Below, piece after piece: positions 1-12,135 of a stretch of 64,000 nucleotides of DNA (position 1 is its first letter; each line of letters begins with the position of its first letter). The notes under the pieces are model-generated. The model saw only the letters and a program-made list of their open reading frames with translations. It ran no database searches and was not told the origin of the DNA. Source of the stretch: Impatiens glandulifera (Eukaryota > Streptophyta > Magnoliopsida > Ericales > Balsaminaceae); assembly GCF_907164915.1 (NCBI RefSeq), contig NC_061862.1, forward strand, positions 8,171,505-8,235,504. Reading direction: 5' to 3'. The position numbers and the translations under genes are program-made.

Positions 1-1927
1 GTATGAGAGGAGTGGGAAACCATTCGTGAGGTGAGGGAAGCGAAGTTGAATTTTGTTGGTTTGATAGATGGTGGAATGGAAAATCATGCTCAATGAAAGT
101 GACATGACGAGAAGTGTAGATTTTGTTTGTGGTGTCAGAGAATAGGGTTATGATCGTTCTTTTGAAATAGTTTTCAACTAATTTTTTGAAGTCAAGAAAG
201 ACTGTGAGAGAGTCGGATTTATTTTTGAGAGGGTAAAACCATACATATGTAGTGTAATGGTCCACAAAGATTAGATAATATTTGTAGTTGTCATGTGAGA
301 GGTGGGGTGAGGTCCAAACATCTGAAAATAATAATTCAAGGGGAGCTGTAGACGTAAGAGTGGATTGAGAGAAAGGAAGTTTGTGTGCTTTATTAATCTT
401 GCAAGAATTGCAGTAATCAAGGGATGAAATTGAACCTAAATTACATAAATTTGAAATATAAGAAAAAATTTTAAATGACGGATGGCCAAGACGGTGATGC
501 CATAGGAGAGCAGACGTGGTGGATAGCTTTGAAGTAGATGATGTGAGAGATGTTTGAAGGGCACATTTGTAGGAAGAAGACCAGGTGTACATGCCATGAT
601 TAAAAGTTCCTTGGAGTAGGATGGTGTTCGTGGAGATAGCCTTGAAACGAAAGGAAGAAGAGGTAAACTCAATTTGTGCATTATTATCAAGGCAAAACTT
701 GGAGACAGAAATAATGTTTTGTGCAATTTTTGGAACATAAAGAACATTTTGAAAGAGTAAAGATTTGTTTTGAGAGGTGATAGTGAATGAACCTGTGTGA
801 GAGATTGGAAGAGATGAGCCATCATCGATGATAGCATCATCGTTGCCTGTATAAGGAGTGTGAATGGATAGATTATCGAGATCATGTGTGACATGGTGAG
901 TAGCACCGCTATTTATAATCCAGTCACATGGAGGGGCGTGAGATGAATAGGCAGTGTTGGCTTGAGGACGAGTGTAGCGAGATTGATGTACAAAGGGTTT
1001 AAGTGTAAAGTTAGGATGGGCGCGAGAGAAATGGCGACAGACGAAGATGGTGTGACCAGTGTAGCCGCAATATTGGCATACATCAGGTGATTTGGTGTTG
1101 GATGAGGAGGAGGGGTTGGGGTAGTGTGGTGAGGACTGTCGGCTGTTGTCTTTAGAGTATTGGGGTCGGGAGTAATTGTTATTTTGGCGAGTATTGGATG
1201 ATGGTTTGTAGGTTGCGACAAAAGCGGTGGTAGGTGTTGATGAGGTGGAGTTGCTGTTGTCATGGAGTTTGGTGAGCTCATGATGTATGAGTTTTTCATG
1301 GAGAGCATCGAACGGGATGAGAGTATCTCGAGCTTCAACAGTTTCGATGATGGAACGGTGTTGGGTTTGATCGAGCCCATTTAGAACCTTTGCAATGATG
1401 TCTTTGGGATCTAGAGTTTTGCCTAGATTGGCAAGTTCAGTGGTGCATTGTTTTATTTGATGCATATAGTCAGTGATGGTTTGATCGGGTGTCTTTTTGA
1501 TTGAGTCAAGTCGTTTCTTGACTTGGAGGATATGGCTGCGAGTAGGATTTGTGTAGAGAGATTTAAGAGCAGTCCATGCTTCATGAGATGTAGCAGCAGA
1601 GGCTACAAGAGGTGCGATCTTGGCGTCAAGAGTGCCGATGAGGGAGCCTAACAATAGTTGGTCTTGTCGAGACCATGAGGCGTAACTGGGATTAGGGGTG
1701 ACAGTGTTGTCGTCTTTGGTGATTGTTGGTGGTGGGCATTTCTTTTCTCCAATGAGGTAGTTAAATAGACCGAAACCAAATAAGAATGACTTGATTTGGG
1801 AAGATCATTGTGTAAAGTTGGTGGTGTTGTTTGTAGTTTGTAAGGGTTTGCATTGCGATAGGTTGACAAAGAAGATGGGATAGCCGGGGTTGGTAGGGTT
1901 TGGGACGGAGAAGGCGTTTGATGACAT
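1..1927 (-). pseudogene. copia gag-pol polyprotein, inactivated (premature stop, protease Asp to Asn)
   Basis: The reading frame starts at ATG 1927 (MSSNAFSVPNP) and stays in one frame to the window edge, apart from a single TGA at 1805-1807. That TGA falls where related gags have Trp (NFTQ-stop-SSQIKS), so a TGG to TGA change is likely. Next come a UBN2-type gag region (SRQDQLLLGSLIG, about 1640-1680), a zinc knuckle CQYCGYTGHTIFVC (about 1035-1080), the protease site at about 890-920, the GAG-pre-integrase HHRLGHPS (about 495-515) with CNSCK (about 400), and the integrase core with SDVWTSP. The protease motif reads NSGATHH instead of DSGATHH; the Asn codon is 911-913 and replaces the catalytic Asp. 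The longest ATG-initiated frames at 436-906 and 913-1380 are out-of-frame shadows. Calling the copy dead is inference from the stop plus the active-site change. Confidence 0.85.
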
Positions 1928-1952
1928 TGTAGGATCTAGACTTCTGATACCA
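1..1952 (-). mobile_element. Ty1/copia retrotransposon, 5' part (PBS, gag, protease, start of integrase)
   Basis: On the minus strand the order is primer-binding site, gag, CCHC zinc knuckle, aspartic protease, GAG-pre-integrase and integrase core, which is the order of a Ty1/copia element. The primer-binding site TGGTATCAGAAG, complementary to the 3' end of initiator tRNA-Met, is at 1941-1952. It follows directly the LTR end ...TCTACA, whose last base is at 1953. The rest of pol and the 3' LTR lie beyond the left window edge, so its full length cannot be judged. Confidence 0.9.
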
Positions 1953-2042
1953 TGTAGAGAAGATGTATGATTGAAAAGGAATAATTGTATATATGAATGA
2001 GAAATATACATGTTATTTATATTACAATTTGTTATATGTAAA
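1953..2042 (-). repeat. 5' LTR of the copia element, inner end (outer boundary not resolved)
   Basis: The minus-strand LTR ends ...CTCTACA at 1953, adjoining the primer-binding site. I could not find a matching TG terminus with a target duplication further right, because a 95-bp tandem duplication begins at 2043. The true outer end may lie within or beyond it. Confidence 0.5.
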
Positions 2043-2232
2043 GTCTAAATATGGGTAAGAATTAGTTGTGCAATCACTAAGATTATGGAGGAATATATTG
2101 TGACTTGATTGCATCTTTGACTTGCAGATTTTGTGGAGTCTAAATATGGGTAACAATTAGCTTTGCAATCACTAAGATTATGGAGGAATATATTGTGACT
2201 TGATTGCATCTTTGACTTGCAGATTTTGTGGA
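2043..2232. repeat. 95-bp tandem duplication
   Basis: Unit 1 (2043-2137) and unit 2 (2138-2232) each start GTCTAAATATGGGTAA and end CAGATTTTGTGGA. They differ at only about three positions (for example GAATTAGTTGTG against CAATTAGCTTTG). Near identity implies a recent duplication. It abuts or includes the LTR of the copia element. Confidence 0.9.
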
Positions 2233-2799
2233 GTAAGATTGTCTGGTTCCTTAACAATAATGAATTGTCATTTTTCATTCACGATGTGTCCAATGAGGAA
2301 TCAGTGGATTCCGAGTTAGTGTATAATGTTAATGGGATAATAGAATTATCAACACATAATGACGTTGATTGAAAACAACTCCCCTCTGAGGGAGGTCCTT
2401 GAATTAGAGACTAAAGTGTCGTTCAATGTGCGCGAGATCTCACCCTTTCGTATACTTTCCACTCAAGCCTTTCTTAATCGAATAATTATCAATGCTGACA
2501 ACTAAAAAACTAAATGATCTACCGTATAGTTATATGCAAAAAGGAAAGCGTGTCTCGAATTTGAGAAAATGTTGTTCTATTTAGATTTCATCAATGATTG
2601 GAAATATTATAGTTTGGAACATTCAATGATAGTGTGAAGAGAGACGTCATTAAGTCAATAGTGGAAATTCTTGTTTGTGGCATATATGGTTTTAGTGAGA
2701 CTAAAATTCGAATGATGGATCAATAGATTATAAAGAATCTATGTAATTAACGGTTGTGTGGTTGGGAGCCTCTTGATATTATTGGGGCGTCTTGTGGGA

Positions 2800-3230
2800 T
2801 TCTTGTGGCATTATGAAAAAGAATTGTATTATGTTAAGTCGTTGTCGTATGTGTTATAAGGATGTGGAATCGGTGATTCGCTTACTTTTGCATTGTCAAT
2901 GGTGATAATATATGGAGTTTTTTTTATAGCATGTTTGAGATTCACTAAGTGATACTAAAGTCTTTGGGCAATTGCTATGAAATTTGGATTGAGACGGTTG
3001 ATAACAGGAATACATATTTGAATTACAATTCTGATTATTTTCAAGTGGATTATATAATTTGAGAGAAATCATCGAACATTCAATAATTGTAGTCGTCCGA
3101 TTTGTATCACTCATAATGTTATTATTCATTCTACAAAGTCGGTGGAGTAGGTCAAAGAATTATTCGTTTTTCTTAAGGATCTATAAGCTCAATAATCTAT
3201 TGGATTGTGTGTTTATATTTTTATATCATA
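2800..3230 (+). pseudogene. LINE (non-LTR retrotransposon) 3' end remnant, zf-RVT region
   Basis: At 2834-2904 the plus strand reads LSRCRMCYKDVESVIRLLLH, then C. This is the Cys-x2-Cys...His-x-Cys pattern of the zf-RVT domain that follows the reverse transcriptase in plant L1-type LINEs. Further on (about 3060-3100) ERNHRTFNNCSR matches the usual 'WKERNxRTF' tail. Stops and frameshifts interrupt it and no reverse transcriptase core is recognisable upstream. Only the decayed tail of ORF2 remains. The stretch 2233-2800 holds nothing I can identify with confidence. Confidence 0.65.
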
Positions 3231-3869
3231 TTTATTATCGTTGTATTTAAACAATTTTTATCATTTTAATATACATTCACCATTATAAAAAAAAAATATT
3301 AATCATTTGAATGAATCAAGAATACTTTTCAATATTTTAGAAAATTAAATTGACTTAAAATTCTCATACTAGGGAAACAATAAAAGAGTAGAAGATGTAT
3401 TTTTTTTTTTAAATAAGAAATTAAAACTAATCCCACTGTTAACTTTATTTTAACTTAAAACATTATCAATAAGAATCAAAATTTTGATAGATAGTCTTAT
3501 CAGATTCTCTATTTTTTATTTGGTCTAGTCATGAAAATGGTCACTTAAACTAACCTAGTGGGTGAGTTGCATATGCAATCTATAAAAATGTTAAAAAAAA
3601 AGGCTAGATGTTAAAATATGAAGGTAAAAGTAAAAAAAATGTGAGATGTATGCATAATTTAATTAACTAGCAATTGAAAATATAATATAATATTATCAAA
3701 CAATGACATAATTTTACAATGAGGAAGAAAGAGTGCATAAATAATTATAATGTCACCCTGTACAAAATTGAATATATATAAAGGTAATTTTATTTCTAAT
3801 AAAATCAAGAAGAGATGAATTATGCAACAAAAACCCAAATCAAATAACAATATATGAAAAGCTAGCTAG
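3231..3869. other. intergenic, downstream of the NAC1-like gene
   Basis: AT-rich sequence with short A and T runs and no coding frame I would support. Because the NAC gene is on the minus strand, its 3' UTR and poly(A) site must lie in the right part of this stretch. No definite signal was chosen. Confidence 0.5.
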
Positions 3870-4939
3870 CTAGTAATCCCAAATAGGAGGCTGCAGATCG
3901 ACATGATGATGATCAGATAAGAGGGTTTCTAAACTGGGTGATTCTTTAATATTATTACCTGGAAATCTGATATTATTATGAAGAACATTATTATTAAATA
4001 TGTCTTCTACCTTATCATCACCAGTACCACCATAACCAGGGCTGAAGATTGAGGTACTGTTGTTCTTCATCATCATCATGTTGGTCAATTCATCATGATC
4101 ATTATTAGGTTTATAATTGTTGTTGGAGAAGCAGGGCACTTGCTGTTGGAAATCATATGAATTATAATATTCCATTAATGGTGGAAGATCAGATGAACAA
4201 CTCATGATTGTCTGATCATCAAAGCAAGAACTACTGTTGCTGCTGCTACTTCCATTCCCCACTACTACCATCATACCTTCTTCTTCTTGTTTGATTTCTG
4301 ATTCCATTTCTTTTGTCTTGTTAAACACTTTGCACAAAACCCAATCTTCCTGAAAATTTCATTAACCCTTAATCAATTCTCATTAACCCTTTCCCATATA
4401 TGTTGATTTTGAGATAGATAGATAGATAGATAGAAAAACAAACCTTGGAAGAAGGGATAATGGGGCCATGAAGGCGGAATTCATGCATGACCCAATCAGT
4501 TTTTTTACCTTTGGGTGCTCTTCCTTGGTAAAAGACCAAAGTTTTCCTCATACCCAAAAGTCTGCCTTTCCTATGGATAGACCGGTCCTTACCTGTGGCC
4601 TTCCAGTAACCTGAGACGGTCGCCCTGTTTGTTCTAAGACCGGTCGCGTATTTCCTGTCTCGATGGCTATAAAAATACCAATCCTTTCCCCCCACACATG
4701 CAGTTTCTGCAATTCTATATCAATCAAGAACAGACCATAAATTAAAAAGAACAGAATTATGATTCATTACCAGGAATGTCCCATGGCTCGCAGATGTTTA
4801 GATCAACCTCAATCAAAACAGGGTAACAATTGGTGCCAGAGATCTTCTTCATCAAATAATCATATATTAGTTCTTCATCTCTTGGATGAAACCTGAATCC
4901 AGGAGGCAATTTTGCCTCAACCATCCTTAAATTGCTCAT
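3870..4939 (-). CDS. NAC1: NAC-domain transcription factor, NAC1 (ANAC021/022)-like
   Basis: A nuclear DNA-binding transcription factor. Three exons on the minus strand: 4939-4771, 4706-4444 and 4349-3870, with GT-AG introns (donors GTAATG and GTTTGT), giving 303 residues. NAC subdomain A is [19 protein letters not shown] (residues 11-29). The first intron falls after CEPWDIP (residue 56). Exon 2 holds [19 protein letters not shown], then [11 protein letters not shown] and the DNA-contact part [10 protein letters not shown]. Exon 3 opens with subdomain [10 protein letters not shown]. The C-terminal region is rich in Asn, Ser and acidic residues, typical of NAC activation domains, and ends WDY. 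Subgroup assignment rests on the [15 protein letters not shown] start and the ACVGGKDW block, which match Arabidopsis NAC1, an auxin-responsive regulator of lateral root growth. Translation could start at Met1 or at Met6 (4924). Exon 3 carries a miR164 site. Confidence 0.92.
4124..4144 (-). promoter_or_regulatory. miR164 target site in the NAC1-like mRNA
   Basis: The plus strand here, TGGAGAAGCAGGGCACTTGC followed by T, matches mature miR164 at 19 of 21 positions. The mRNA is therefore complementary, with two mismatches, both opposite the 3' half of the miRNA. The site lies in exon 3 and encodes QVPCFS. NAC1 and CUC-type NAC genes are established miR164 targets, cleaved at this kind of site. 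Confidence 0.92.
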
Positions 4940-5028
4940 AATCTTTTACTCTTTAGAGAGATATATCACTACTCTCAAGTCTCAATTCTCACCCAAATGG
5001 TTCAAATTTTAAAGGGTAGAGTCCCCAA

Positions 5029-6431
5029 TTCATAAATAAATAAATAAATAAATAAACATCAGCCAAAATGGGTTTTTATTGGAAGTATTAATAATTATGG
5101 GTATTCTGTTAAAATAAATTGATATAAATAATATAAATGACATCAATTATTTCATTAATTTTATTAATTTATTCTTAATATAGAAAGAGATCAAACTCGA
5201 AATTAGTTTCTAAGTACTATAAAAGTCAAATTAATGTGACTATCCTCACTACCATTAGAATTTAGAGGCCATTATTAATTACAGAATTTTTTAATTTTTT
5301 TTTAAGTTGTATGTCTTTGTCACTAAGTAAACTATCAGAAATATCTCACTTATTATTTTTTTTTTCTGCCAGCTCAAGAGTCATTCAAACTCTTTGTATT
5401 TTATTTTCAAAATGTGTTATATATTAATGTTAAATGAAATATAATTTATTAACAAATTGGCCTCAGTTGAAAATGAGGTTTTAGTATATTTTGTAGATAG
5501 AACTGGTTAGGTTAGGTGTTATTAAAATATTAAACTTTTTTTTTTAAGTGTAAAAGGTTGATTGATTCTAGAATTGAAATCACAATCTCTATCTATCTAA
5601 GACACTTTTTTTATTAAATGAACTGAATTTTTATTAATAATTAATATTTATTTGGCATAAAAAATATAAATATCAATTGTCTTTTATTTTTGTAATTCTC
5701 TATTTAGAAAGTCATCAATATTTATAAAGGTGAGTAGCTCAACTGAAATCAAATTATATTATTTAAAATGACTAAAATTATTGGCCACATAGCAAATTAT
5801 TAATACTTTTTTTTCACGTTTTAAAATCCTGATTTTTTGTACCAGAAATTACTGTAGAGTTTTTTGGAGCCGCCCTATTTACTGTTACATTTTGGCTTCT
5901 GCCATGTCATCTCCTGTGCATGTGCAGGCTTCTATCTTTTAATTTTCTCATTTTTCAAAATCATATGATAATTATATATATAATTAATGGTTATGTATCA
6001 ATGTGAACATTCAATTTTTAAATAGTATAGAGAAAGTGAAAAATCATTTTGTTCTTTGTCACTCCGATGACTTCTTAGTTCTTAGCATTAGATGACACTT
6101 TATTTTCTTTTTTCACCACTCAAGTTTGAGTTAGTTGGTGTTATGATGTGTTCGATCCGACATCTTGTTACTAATTTTTGTTTTGAATTTTTATAATACG
6201 ACGCTGATACCTGCTAATTGTCATAATAGTAATTTCTCGAGTCTGTGTGCCACAAGTTAAATGAAGTTATGAAATCTAGAGTTGTTTCTCTTTTGTTCAA
6301 TAAAGATTTATTAAAATTAATATTTTATTTAAATGTCGAAATTCTTGGGTCATCTCAATGAATTGAAAAACTACACGTTTCTCCCTACAAATATTCTCCC
6401 TTAATTTGTACAAATTTCTCTTTATTTTGAC

Positions 6432-6464
<33 letters not shown>

Positions 6465-6867
6465 GTTAATTATAATTTGACAGAATATTTTACAACTTTG
6501 CTTACCAACCCAATGACAAGTTTCACTGCCACTCAAAATATTTGGTAAAATATTTTCCGACACCACATAATTAATTTGTTCAATTTGTTTTATTTTTCAA
6601 TTCATCGTTACGAAACTCAAACGAATTCGTACATAAAGTCACCCTAAGAAATTTCAAGATTTTTTATCCTCTCCATTATAATTTTAATTTGTACAATTTG
6701 TTTGTTGTAATTTTTAAATATTATTTATAAAATTAATATTTTATATGCAATTTTTTGTTTGAATTGGAACTAATTCTTTATAAAGAAAAAGGATCATTCT
6801 CATATAATGATATGATAATATGTTAGTCTAAATATCTAATTAGCCTCATTTCAATAACAACCCATGA

Positions 6868-6936
<69 letters not shown>

Positions 6937-7514
6937 AATTAAGAGTAGCATGATATTTTCTAAACCAAGGATTGTCCATAAAACAGAGTAACTAAATTAG
7001 GACAATTGTCTTAACAAAAGAACTATTTCCACAAAAGAGAAAAGAAAATTTTCAAAATAAAAGATATAGAAGAATTGCCATTTGTTACATAGTTAAAGTG
7101 ACATCTAACTTTATTTTTAAATTTCATTGCATTTTCTTTTGGAGTCCACATATGCTCTTTTCTATAAAAGGAAAATGACAAAAGAGGTTTATCATGCCAT
7201 ACTATTATAGTTATCAAGTTTCTTAAGAACTCTTTTAATTATAAATAATTTTGAAAAATAATTAACCTCTAATTCCCAAATATATTATAATTGGAACAAG
7301 TGGCACCAAAGAAAAGAAAGCCGCCGGACTTGGCTAAGACCCCACCCTATCCTCCTCCCATTTTGGAAGGATATTCTTTTTGGACCAAACTGTTTTTAAC
7401 GTTATAAAGTTTAAATTGACAAACCCAATTCAAAAAATAAAATAAAATTGTAATTTCACAATCAAACAACATGAACCCATTCCTTGGCAAACGACTTTCA
7501 GAAAGGATCACCAT
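5029..7514. other. gene-free stretch with microsatellites, upstream of the NAC1-like gene
   Basis: Very AT-rich. It includes a (TTTA/TAAA)n run at about 5030-5057 just upstream of the NAC 5' region, and (TA)n microsatellites at 6432-6464 and 6871-6933. The short frame at 7023-7217 shows no family signature. The NAC promoter must lie in the left part; no TATA box was assigned. Confidence 0.6.
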
Positions 7515-7805
7515 GGCCTTGTTTGAGGAAGGGGTTTTTTGAATTTTGTCTGGGTTTTATCCAAAAAACTCTTGTTTGATAAAAAGTAGGAAAAAACTGG
7601 TTTTTAAAATTTAAAAACTAATTTGTCTTTTGACTTTAGAAGATATGGTGTAGATGAGAGAATGATGGTTTAGAGAGAAGATAAAATTAGAAGGTAATTT
7701 TGGTATTTAAATGATAAAATTATTTGATTTGATGGTTGATAAGATGTTTGGGTTTTGGGATAAAAACTGGGTTTTATCCTAAAAACCCCTTCATCAAACG
7801 AGGCC
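7515..7805. mobile_element. MITE, 291 bp, with GGCCTTGTTTGA-type terminal inverted repeats
   Basis: The left end GGCCTTGTTTGAGGAAGGGG and the right end, read in reverse complement, GGCCTCGTTTGATGAAGGGG, are inverted repeats with two mismatches over 20 bp. Both continue into GGGTTTTATCC-like sub-terminal repeats. CAT flanks both sides (7512-7514 and 7806-7808), consistent with a 3-bp target duplication. The TIR start resembles Tourist/PIF-Harbinger MITEs, although those usually duplicate TWA. The interior has no coding capacity. Confidence 0.75.
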
Positions 7806-9083
7806 CATGTTACTAGGGATTCCATGTTCACCTCGGAAGGGCAAAATGGTAAAATATTTTGTATGTTTTTAAACATGACTATTTTGCCCCTCATTAGATT
7901 AGATAGGGAACATGAATCCACCCTCATCCTAAGACCTTGTTTGATTTTAAAATAAATATACCCAAGTTGATTGATTCCCCTTCTATTCTATGTGGCTAAA
8001 CCTAAATTAAATAAATACAACACTTAACTTGTTTCTTTAAATAAATATGGTCCCCTCATTCTATGACATCCATCTTATTGATATAATATTATCTCTATTG
8101 ATATTTTTTATTTTTAAATTATAAACTGAAACAGAGAGAAATAAATTAAAGAATTTCAAAGAACACATATCATTCAAGTTCATTGCAACCAGACAAGACA
8201 GTCTAATCAAGGAAACTAAATCATGTAAATTTTTCTATGGAGCATGAAGCAGTAAAAAGAGGTATATTATTATAGCAGGTGAAAAACAGGAATTCAAGTT
8301 ACTTTTTTTATAAGTAAATTTCACATAATAACTTTTCACTCAATCCCAATTGGAACATGGGCATATCAAAAGGCAGTGATTGTAGAGATAAGGAAAGATG
8401 GAATTCAGGTTGTGATTGTGATTTAACACATATCAAGATTGGAATAGTCAACTGAAAGAGCCCCACTATTGCCATATCATGACAAGAAAGACCTTATCTA
8501 TCTTCTAAAAAGACAATGAAAAAGAAAGATAATTTAATGTACGCAGTACAAGTAGTTTTTTTGTACATTTGCATAGTCATAAACCTAATTAAGCATTTTC
8601 ATGATTCAACCACAAAGTTTATCATCATCATCATCATTTTCATGTCAATTGAAGCCACTCAAATAGCTATGAGATGTCCTAAACGACAAACATCAGTCAA
8701 TTGCGTCTTTCTCACAACAATTAAGTTTCAAGTTGGTGTTAGAATAATTTGTAGTTTTGGGCTTTTGTTCTTTGATCCAAACACTAACCCTAACCCTAGT
8801 TATTTTTGATTTAAGCACTCTTATGTAAGCTTTGTAAATTACTCTTCATAATACAATGTTGCCTTAGTTCTGATCATTTGTTCTCCATTTTAAGATTTCA
8901 AAGATTACATTTATGGAACAATGTCCAATTCTAATGTTATGATTCTCAAGACAAGTAGCTTAGACAAAAACAACACACAAAAATATAGGTCTCCTCCATA
9001 TATAGTGGGCTTTATTTTCTTCTGAAGTTGGGCCATCTTAATTAATATATATAATATTTTTATTGGAAGAAAGAAAAAATAAA
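7806..9083. other. gene-free stretch
   Basis: No gene supported. The plus-strand frame at 8516-8809 has no family features. A short AACCCTAACCCTAG stretch near 8785 is too brief to be an interstitial telomeric repeat. Confidence 0.5.
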
Positions 9084-9155
9084 TGTGGCTGCTGGGATTC
9101 GAGCCCAGGTCTCCACGGCCACAACGTGGAATTCTTACCACTAAACTACAGCCAC
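9084..9155 (-). tRNA. tRNA-His (GTG)
   Basis: The minus strand gives a full cloverleaf. Acceptor arms are GTGGCTG (9155-9149) and CAGCCAC (9091-9085) with discriminator A at 9084. The D arm contains GTTTAGTGGTAAGA. The anticodon stem and loop are CCACG-TTGTGGC-CGTGG, so the anticodon is GTG. The T arm contains GGTTCGAATCCC-like GGCTCGAATCCC. There is no intron. Downstream on the minus strand is a TTTTTT run (about 9074-9079), as expected for RNA polymerase III termination. The sequence is the standard plant cytosolic form. His tRNAs receive an extra 5' G after transcription, so its absence from the gene is normal. Confidence 0.95.
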
Positions 9156-9238
9156 TTGATGTTTACATTTAAAATCCTATAAATTATTATATGAAATCAG
9201 TTGACAATATGGAAATTTTATAAATAAGAACATGCACC

Positions 9239-9396
9239 TAGTTTCGTTGCTCATTCTAATTTTTTTCAATATTTTTTTCTCTAAATATATATTTTTTTTT
9301 AATCATAATCCTCATTCATAGTGGTTTTGTTGATAATTACTGTATTTCTAATAGATATTACTAGTTTGGTAGCTGAACTTAAAACTCTTTTTTTAT
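9239..9396. repeat. direct repeat, copy 1 (~155 bp)
   Basis: The stretch from TAGTTTCGTTGCTCATTC to about 9396 recurs at 10031-10176 in the same orientation. Shared blocks include CATAGTGGTTTTGTTGAT and AATAGATATT. The copies are roughly 80-85 per cent alike with small indels. The 635 bp between them shows no primer-binding site or ORF, so a TRIM element is not supported. Confidence 0.65.
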
Positions 9397-10030
9397 AGGT
9401 AAGAATACGCATATTTATGAGAGTAAGTCTAGTCGAGTATTATATTATTTGAACTCGATTTAACACCAAAATTTATACTCGAACTCAGTTAGTTCACAAT
9501 TCGAATGGAAGGTGCTGTAATGGACTCTAGTGGTTTAGTAAAAAAAATGTTAGTATAACGCATCTCTTTTCTAGACAAACAAAAAGACAGTGGAGAACGA
9601 ATGACTATATTAGGATGGTCCGGTTTAGGCATGCAGGTGGGAACACATTAATAGATAGCTAATCGTGGGTGCTCTCATCATTTTCCACTAATATCAGTCA
9701 TAGAGAAAACTTGGTTGAGGTGATGGGTTTGAAGACAGATTAGGACCAACGAGTTCAGTCGTTAAACGTAAAGAATCTAAGTGCTTTCGCTTTCCTATCT
9801 TTTGATAATACCTCCAAACTAAAAAAACTCAAAAATTATATTACATTAATTAAAATTACATATTTTACAATTTCATCCATACCACAACAATTAAAATAGC
9901 TAACAAGACCTAGACAATATTACTTGTATTTGTTCATTTGCCTCAAATGTGAAAGATCAATTTGTTCGTTTGATTGTATGGGTAGAAAATGAAATAGAGG
10001 TATTTAGGGTTTCTATTTTAACCTCACAAA

Positions 10031-10176
10031 TAGTTTCACTCATTCTAAATTTTTCAATATTTTTTCTTTCAAATATAATCATAATCCTAGCTCATAGTGG
10101 TTTTGTTGATTGTTACTGTTTTTCCAATAGATATTCCTAGTTTTGTAGCAGCACTTAAACAACTCTCTTCTATATA
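10031..10176. repeat. direct repeat, copy 2
   Basis: Partner of 9239-9396. It starts TAGTTTCACTCATTC and ends near AACTCTCTTC. It lies about 280 bp beyond the 3' end of the HEMC gene. Nothing else is recognised between 9397 and 10456 apart from the HEMC 3' flank. Confidence 0.65.
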
Positions 10177-10456
10177 ATTTTACATGCATTATTTTCAAAA
10201 ATAAATCATAATCAATCAATCAATCCTTCATAATATAAGAAAATACTAACTTGACTAGACAAGATCATAAATAATATCAGTTTCATTCAAAACAAATACT
10301 CTTATTAATACTAGAGCCAACCAACATACAACAACAACACTCAATCATGGCTTAGTTTACTCCGCTCTAAATTTCTGATGCTGCCCCTATAAAATAATAG
10401 CTATTCTTTCACTACAAGAAGCTCGGGTCTGAACTTTTATCCATTCTCCTCGTCTT

Positions 10457-12135
<1,679 letters not shown>

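Noticed and set aside
436..1380. Two minus-strand ORFs of ~155 codons (436-906 and 913-1380)
   Set aside because: They are frame-shifted shadows; the real copia frame with zinc knuckle, protease and integrase motifs runs in another phase.
8780..8805. Telomere-like AACCCTAACCC
   Set aside because: Fewer than three units, too short for an interstitial telomeric repeat.
8516..8809. 97-codon plus-strand ORF
   Set aside because: Hydrophobic and Ile-repeat-rich from ATC repeats, with no family features.
9239..10176. TRIM retrotransposon suggested by the 155-bp direct repeats
   Set aside because: No primer-binding site, polypurine tract or target duplication at the borders.
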